Below are positions 12,093-15,306 of a stretch of 15,306 nucleotides of DNA, piece after piece (position 1 is the first letter of the stretch; each line of letters begins with the position of its first letter). A model generated the notes under the pieces. The model ran no database searches. It saw only the letters and a list, made by a program, of their open reading frames with translations, and was not told the origin of the DNA. The stretch is from Comamonas sp. (GTDB lineage Bacteria > Pseudomonadota > Gammaproteobacteria > Burkholderiales > Burkholderiaceae_C). A program made the position numbers and the translations under genes. The stretch spans positions 1-15,306 of the forward strand of contig JAHAYB010000102.1 of NCBI GenBank assembly GCA_018384835.1, given 5' to 3'.

Positions 12093-15000
12093 TCAATAGC
12101 GCTCAAAGTCCTGCTCATCGACCGTCAAGATGGGCAAAGACTTCCCGCCGCCATAGCCCATAGAGGGCGAGTACGCCGCCGTTGCAGGCATGGGCTGGGC
12201 GCTGTGTCGGGGTGCTTTGTGCGTAAAGCGTGCGCCTAAGGAGCCGCTGCCATGCTCATCAACGTTGAAAAAGCTCATCAAATCTTGCAACTGACCGGCT
12301 TGGCCGCCCATTTCTTCAGCGGTTGCGGCCAACTGCTCAGAAGCCGAGGCGTTTTGCTGCGTGGCCTGGTTCAGCTGCCCCATTGCGCCGTTGATTTGCC
12401 CCACGCCCTGGGTTTGCTCTTGGCTGGAGGCGGCAATCTCTTGCACCAGGTCGGAGGTTTTGCGGATGGAGGGCACCATCTCGTTGAGCAAAGCGCCCGC
12501 CTGCTCGGCCAGGCGCACAGAGCTAGAGGCCACTTGCCCAATCTCTTGGGCGGCAACTTGGCTGCGCTCGGCGAGTTTGCGCACCTCGGCGGCCACCACG
12601 GCAAAGCCTTTACCGTGCTCGCCAGCACGGGCGGCCTCAATAGCGGCGTTCAGTGCCAGCAGGTTGGTTTGGTAGGCAATGTCGTCAATGATGCCGATTT
12701 TGTCGGCAATCTGCTTCATGGCCTCAACGGTTTCCTTGACGGCAACGCCGCCCTCTTGCGCTTGCTGCGCCGCAGAGGTGGCCATGTTGTCGGTCACGCG
12801 GGCGTTTTCGGAGTTTTGGCTGATGCTGGCCGTCATCTCTTCGATGGAGGCGGTGGTTTGCTCTACCGAGGCGGCTTGCTCAGACGACGATTGGCTCAAA
12901 GACTGCGCCGTTGCCGAGACTTGAGCGGCTGCGCTATTGAGCGCATCAGCCGCCGTATTGATTTGGCCAACGGTTTCGGCCAGCTTGCTAATGGTGTTGT
13001 TAATGGCTTGCTTGAGCGCATCAAAATCACCACTGTAGTGGTTGGTGATGGTTTGCGTCATATCGCCTTGCTCCATGGCGGCAATCACGCGGCGCACATC
13101 GTTCATGGGGTTGACGACGTTATCTAGCGTGTTATTCACCCCCTCCACTACGCGGCGGAAGTCGCCCCGGTGCTGGCTGGCATCGGCGCGGGTGGCTAGC
13201 TGCCCCGCTATCGCCGCTTGCGAGAGCATGTTGGCATCGGCCACCAGCGCGTTGACGGCCTCGATACAGGTGTTCAAATTGTTCTTGATGGTGTTGAAGT
13301 CGCCGTTATAGCTGTCGGTGATTTTGGGCGGAATATCGCCCTTGGCAATACGATCGACATAGGTGGCGGCCACATTGAGCGGGCCAATGACGGCGTTCAG
13401 TGTCTCGTTGACCCCTTCGACCACGCGGCGGAAATCGCCTCGATGCTGGCTGGCATCGGCGCGAGTGGCCAAGCGCCCTTCTACCGCTGCTTGCGAGAGC
13501 AAGTTGGCATCGGCCACCAGCGCGTTGACGGCATCAATACAGGTGTTCAAGTTATTTTTAAGGGTGTTGAAGTCACCGTTATAGCTATCGGTAATTTGGG
13601 GGGGAATGTCGCCCTTGGCAATGCGGTCCACGTAGGTAGCAGCCACGTTCAGCGGCGCAATAACGGCATCGAGTGTGTCGTTGACCCCTTCAACTACGCG
13701 GCGGAAGTCGCCTTGGTGACGGCTGGCATCGGCGCGGGTAGCCAAGCGCCCTTCTACAGCGGCGCGGTGCAGCAAATCGGCATCGCTGACCAGGGTGTTG
13801 ACGGCCTCGATACAGGTGTTCAGGTTGTTTTTGATGGTGTTGAAGTCACCGTTATAGTTATCGGTGATTTTGGGTGGAATATCGCCTTTGGCAATGCGGT
13901 CAACGTAGGTGGCGGCCACATTGAGGGGATCAATGACGGCGTTGAGCGTCTCGTTGACCCCCTCTACGACGCGGCGGAAATCGCCCCGGTGGTGGCTGGC
14001 ATCGGCGCGAGTAGCCAAACGCCCTTCTACGGCAGCTTGTGAAAGCATATTGGCATCGGCCACCAGGGCGTTGACGGCATCAATACAGGTGTTCAGGTTG
14101 TTTTTGATGGTGTTGAAGTCACCGTTGTAGCTATCGGTAATTTTGGCGGGGATGTCACCTTTAGCAATGCGGTCCACGTAGGTAGCAGCCACATTCAGCG
14201 GCGCAATGACGGCATCGAGCGTGTCATTAACCCCTTGCACAATTTTTTTGTACTCGCCTTGGTAGCGGCTGGCATCGGCGCGGGTGGCCAAGCGCCCAGC
14301 AATGGCCGCTTGCACCAAGGTGCTGGCTTCAGCGCTCATGGCGCGTACTGCGCCTACCGCCTTATCCAGTGCTACGAGCACTTGCCCAACTTCATCGCGC
14401 GAGGAGGTGTCAATCTGCACCGCAAGGTCACCAGCGGCGATTTTTTCTGCCACTTGCAAGGCTTGCGCCATGGGGCGGGTGATGCTGCGGGTCATCAGCC
14501 AGCCCATCAAAATGGCCAGCAAGACCGCTGCACCGGTTAAGGCCGCCGTGATGGTTTGGGAGTCTGCAACGGTGCGCTGCGATTGCTGCCCGGCCTCTTG
14601 CATCAGGCGCACTTGGAAGGCGATTAAGCCTTCCACCGCGGTTAAATAACGCGCCTGGGCTTGTTGAAAGTCACCCGCAAGAAAGGCTGCAAAGCTGTCG
14701 TTGTCGGCGTATTGCTCAATCATGGTAACAGCGCGGCTTTGTTGCAGGCGGTAGTTTTCGCGCCCAGCCAGCAGGGCTTTGAGCCGGTCTTTGCCCTCTG
14801 CGCTGCGGATGGTCTGCTCTAGCTGCTGCAAGGCGGCATCAATTTTTTTATGCTCTTGCTGCATGGCCTCTATTGCCGCTTGCTTGTCTGCCAAGCGCGG
14901 CACGATGTAGGCATGGCGCAACTGGTTGGCGATGGTGTCAATCGAGTCGCCAATGCTGGTAGCGTTGAGCACTTTGGGGAAGCGGTCGTTGACCATGTGA

Positions 15001-15119
15001 TCGACCTCTGCCCCTAAGTTTTGCAGGCGAAAGTAGCTGATGGCTGAGATGGCGACCATAAGCACCAAGGTCACGGCAAAGCCTATACCCAGGCGGATAC
15101 CGATTTTGAGTTTGTTCAT
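12093..15119 (-). CDS. Poly-HAMP methyl-accepting chemotaxis protein
   Basis: A 1008-aa receptor, about twice the usual length. TM1 spans ~9-29. A helical periplasmic sensor of the four-helix-bundle type spans ~30-188, and TM2 ~190-210. A canonical HAMP domain follows TM2 (~211-262). Next come one HAMP-like half unit (~268-307), four 91-residue HAMP-pair repeats (308-671) and a last HAMP (672-715), about eleven modules in all. The signalling domain (~716-948) has the invariant tip [30 protein letters not shown] core (shown in part: [20 protein letters not shown]) and Glu/Gln-rich methylation helices near 746-764 and 928-937. A ~55-residue flexible tail ends in DFERY. ATG 15119 has AGGAG 6 bases upstream. 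The frame upstream of it belongs to another gene. It signals through CheW and is modified by the CheR, CheB and CheD encoded next. The ligand is unknown. Confidence 0.93.
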   Translation of the reverse strand: MNKLKIGIRLGIGFAVTLVLMVAISAISYFRLQNLGAEVDHMVNDRFPKVLNATSIGDSIDTIANQLRHAYIVPRLADKQAAIEAMQQEHKKIDAALQQLEQTIRSAEGKDRLKALLAGRENYRLQQSRAVTMIEQYADNDSFAAFLAGDFQQAQARYLTAVEGLIAFQVRLMQEAGQQSQRTVADSQTITAALTGAAVLLAILMGWLMTRSITRPMAQALQVAEKIAAGDLAVQIDTSSRDEVGQVLVALDKAVGAVRAMSAEASTLVQAAIAGRLATRADASRYQGEYKKIVQGVNDTLDAVIAPLNVAATYVDRIAKGDIPAKITDSYNGDFNTIKNNLNTCIDAVNALVADANMLSQAAVEGRLATRADASHHRGDFRRVVEGVNETLNAVIDPLNVAATYVDRIAKGDIPPKITDNYNGDFNTIKNNLNTCIEAVNTLVSDADLLHRAAVEGRLATRADASRHQGDFRRVVEGVNDTLDAVIAPLNVAATYVDRIAKGDIPPQITDSYNGDFNTLKNNLNTCIDAVNALVADANLLSQAAVEGRLATRADASQHRGDFRRVVEGVNETLNAVIGPLNVAATYVDRIAKGDIPPKITDSYNGDFNTIKNNLNTCIEAVNALVADANMLSQAAIAGQLATRADASQHRGDFRRVVEGVNNTLDNVVNPMNDVRRVIAAMEQGDMTQTITNHYSGDFDALKQAINNTISKLAETVGQINTAADALNSAAAQVSATAQSLSQSSSEQAASVEQTTASIEEMTASISQNSENARVTDNMATSAAQQAQEGGVAVKETVEAMKQIADKIGIIDDIAYQTNLLALNAAIEAARAGEHGKGFAVVAAEVRKLAERSQVAAQEIGQVASSSVRLAEQAGALLNEMVPSIRKTSDLVQEIAASSQEQTQGVGQINGAMGQLNQATQQNASASEQLAATAEEMGGQAGQLQDLMSFFNVDEHGSGSLGARFTHKAPRHSAQPMPATAAYSPSMGYGGGKSLPILTVDEQDFERY
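13107..14198 (-). repeat. Four 273-bp tandem repeats encoding HAMP pairs
   Basis: The units start at 14198, 13925, 13652 and 13379, an exact 273-base period (91 codons), each beginning [18 protein letters not shown] related half unit precedes the array and a diverged unit ([16 protein letters not shown]) follows. Units 1 and 3 share CIDAV, units 2 and 4 share CIEAV, and the segments before them alternate [10 protein letters not shown] and NETLNAVI(D/G)P. This points to duplication of a two-unit, 546-bp block. Confidence 0.92.
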
Positions 15120-15125
15120 AGTCAA

Positions 15126-15130
15126 CTCCT
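15126..15130 (-). promoter_or_regulatory. Ribosome-binding site fixing the receptor start
   Basis: AGGAG on the minus strand, 6 bases before ATG 15119. It excludes the 54-residue Lys/Ala/Thr-rich upstream extension of the open frame as receptor sequence. Confidence 0.85.
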
Positions 15131-15153
15131 GTGGCTTGAATAATAGAAAAAGT

Positions 15154-15306
15154 TTAAGCCGAGAACGCCAAGACGTTGCCGTTGCCGTTGTTACTGCTCT
15201 GGGCGTGGAGGGGCAGGAGGCCATGGCTATTGTGGTCTTGGCCTTGGCTTTGGTTTTGGTTTTGGCTTTGGCCTTGGTCACGCTGGGCGGCCAGTTGCAC
15301 CAGGGC
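15154..15306 (-). CDS. C-terminal end of an unidentified upstream gene (partial, runs off the window)
   Basis: A frame open from the window edge encodes 50 residues and stops at TAA 15154. It begins [10 protein letters not shown], then has a Gln-alternating tract ([15 protein letters not shown]) and a His/Asn/Gly-rich end ([24 protein letters not shown]). No start codon is visible, so it must come from the right. It ends 34 bases before the receptor ATG on the same strand and is probably co-transcribed. A chemotaxis gene such as cheA or a second cheW would fit by context, but these residues do not identify it. The tract codons use CAA for every Gln, unlike the CAG-rich surroundings. Confidence 0.6.
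   Translation of the reverse strand, partial: ALVQLAAQRDQGQSQNQNQSQGQDHNSHGLLPLHAQSSNNGNGNVLAFSA
15233..15280. repeat. Eight-copy 6-bp repeat encoding a Gln-X tract
   Basis: Eight hexamers of the form TGGNNN (plus strand) encode alternating Gln and Asp/Gly/Ser/Asn in the partial upstream gene. The variant order is symmetric about the centre. Confidence 0.75.

Noticed and set aside
12252..14042. Long plus-strand ORFs of 291 and 274 aa opposite the receptor
   Set aside because: They mirror the repetitive receptor sequence, are Gly/Val/His-rich in the manner of antisense frames and have no recognisable domains.
13107..14198. CRISPR-like array
   Set aside because: The repeats are 273 bp with no unique spacers and are continuous HAMP coding sequence.
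15120..15281. N-terminal extension of the receptor with a Lys-Ala-Lys-Thr repeat
   Set aside because: A strong ribosome-binding site fixes ATG 15119, followed at once by a normal TM1. The same DNA is coding in another frame for the partial upstream gene.

Overview
The window looks like chromosomal DNA of a high-GC betaproteobacterium, most likely order Burkholderiales and perhaps Comamonadaceae. This rests on CAG/CTG-rich codon use, the chemotaxis gene set and the many short repeats. The genus cannot be fixed from sequence alone. Almost everything is coding, and no gene-free stretch exceeds 300 bases.

Layout, left to right. (1) 1-412 has visibly lower GC and holds a decayed toxin-antitoxin locus on the minus strand. 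A HicA-like toxin gene carries two mutually compensating frameshifts, one of them an exact 7-bp tandem duplication. It is followed by a 35-codon ORF that starts like HicB and then runs into unrelated sequence. (2) 413-1108 (minus) is an HD-domain phosphohydrolase of the YfbR/HDDC2 type. (3) 1109-1332 is a divergent intergenic region with a good sigma70-like promoter for the HD gene, an overlapping Fur-box-like sequence, and a four-copy 9-bp tandem array just before the next gene. (4) 1333-4423 (plus) is a three-gene ABC export operon (membrane fusion protein, FtsX/MacB-type permease, LolD/DevA-type ATPase). (5) 4458-15306 (minus) is a long chemosensory operon. In transcription order it has the C-terminus of an unidentified gene entering from the right edge, a 1008-aa poly-HAMP methyl-accepting protein, cheW, cheR, cheB, cheD, a 944-aa hybrid histidine kinase (PAS-PAS-HisKA-HATPase-REC-HPt) and a response regulator with an unrecognised GAF-like/helical output region.

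The minus-strand genes form a coherent signalling unit. The receptor has full CheR/CheB/CheD adaptation machinery and a C-terminal DFERY that fits the CheR/CheB tethering pentapeptide. No CheA or CheY lies inside the window. The kinase with its own HPt, followed 46 bases later by an orphan response regulator, suggests a second phosphorelay tied to the array, though CheA may simply lie beyond the right edge.

Three repeat families run through the window. A dispersed CCCTTCGAC..CTCAGGG element of about 21 bp occurs once intergenically and twice in frame in the cheB linker and the cheD N-terminus. 9-bp tandem arrays occur at gene junctions and in protein linkers. A 273-bp HAMP-pair array repeats four times inside the receptor gene with signs of a 546-bp duplication. 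The items most worth following are the compensated HicA frameshifts, the in-frame dispersed repeats, the poly-HAMP array and the uncharacterised response-regulator output domain.
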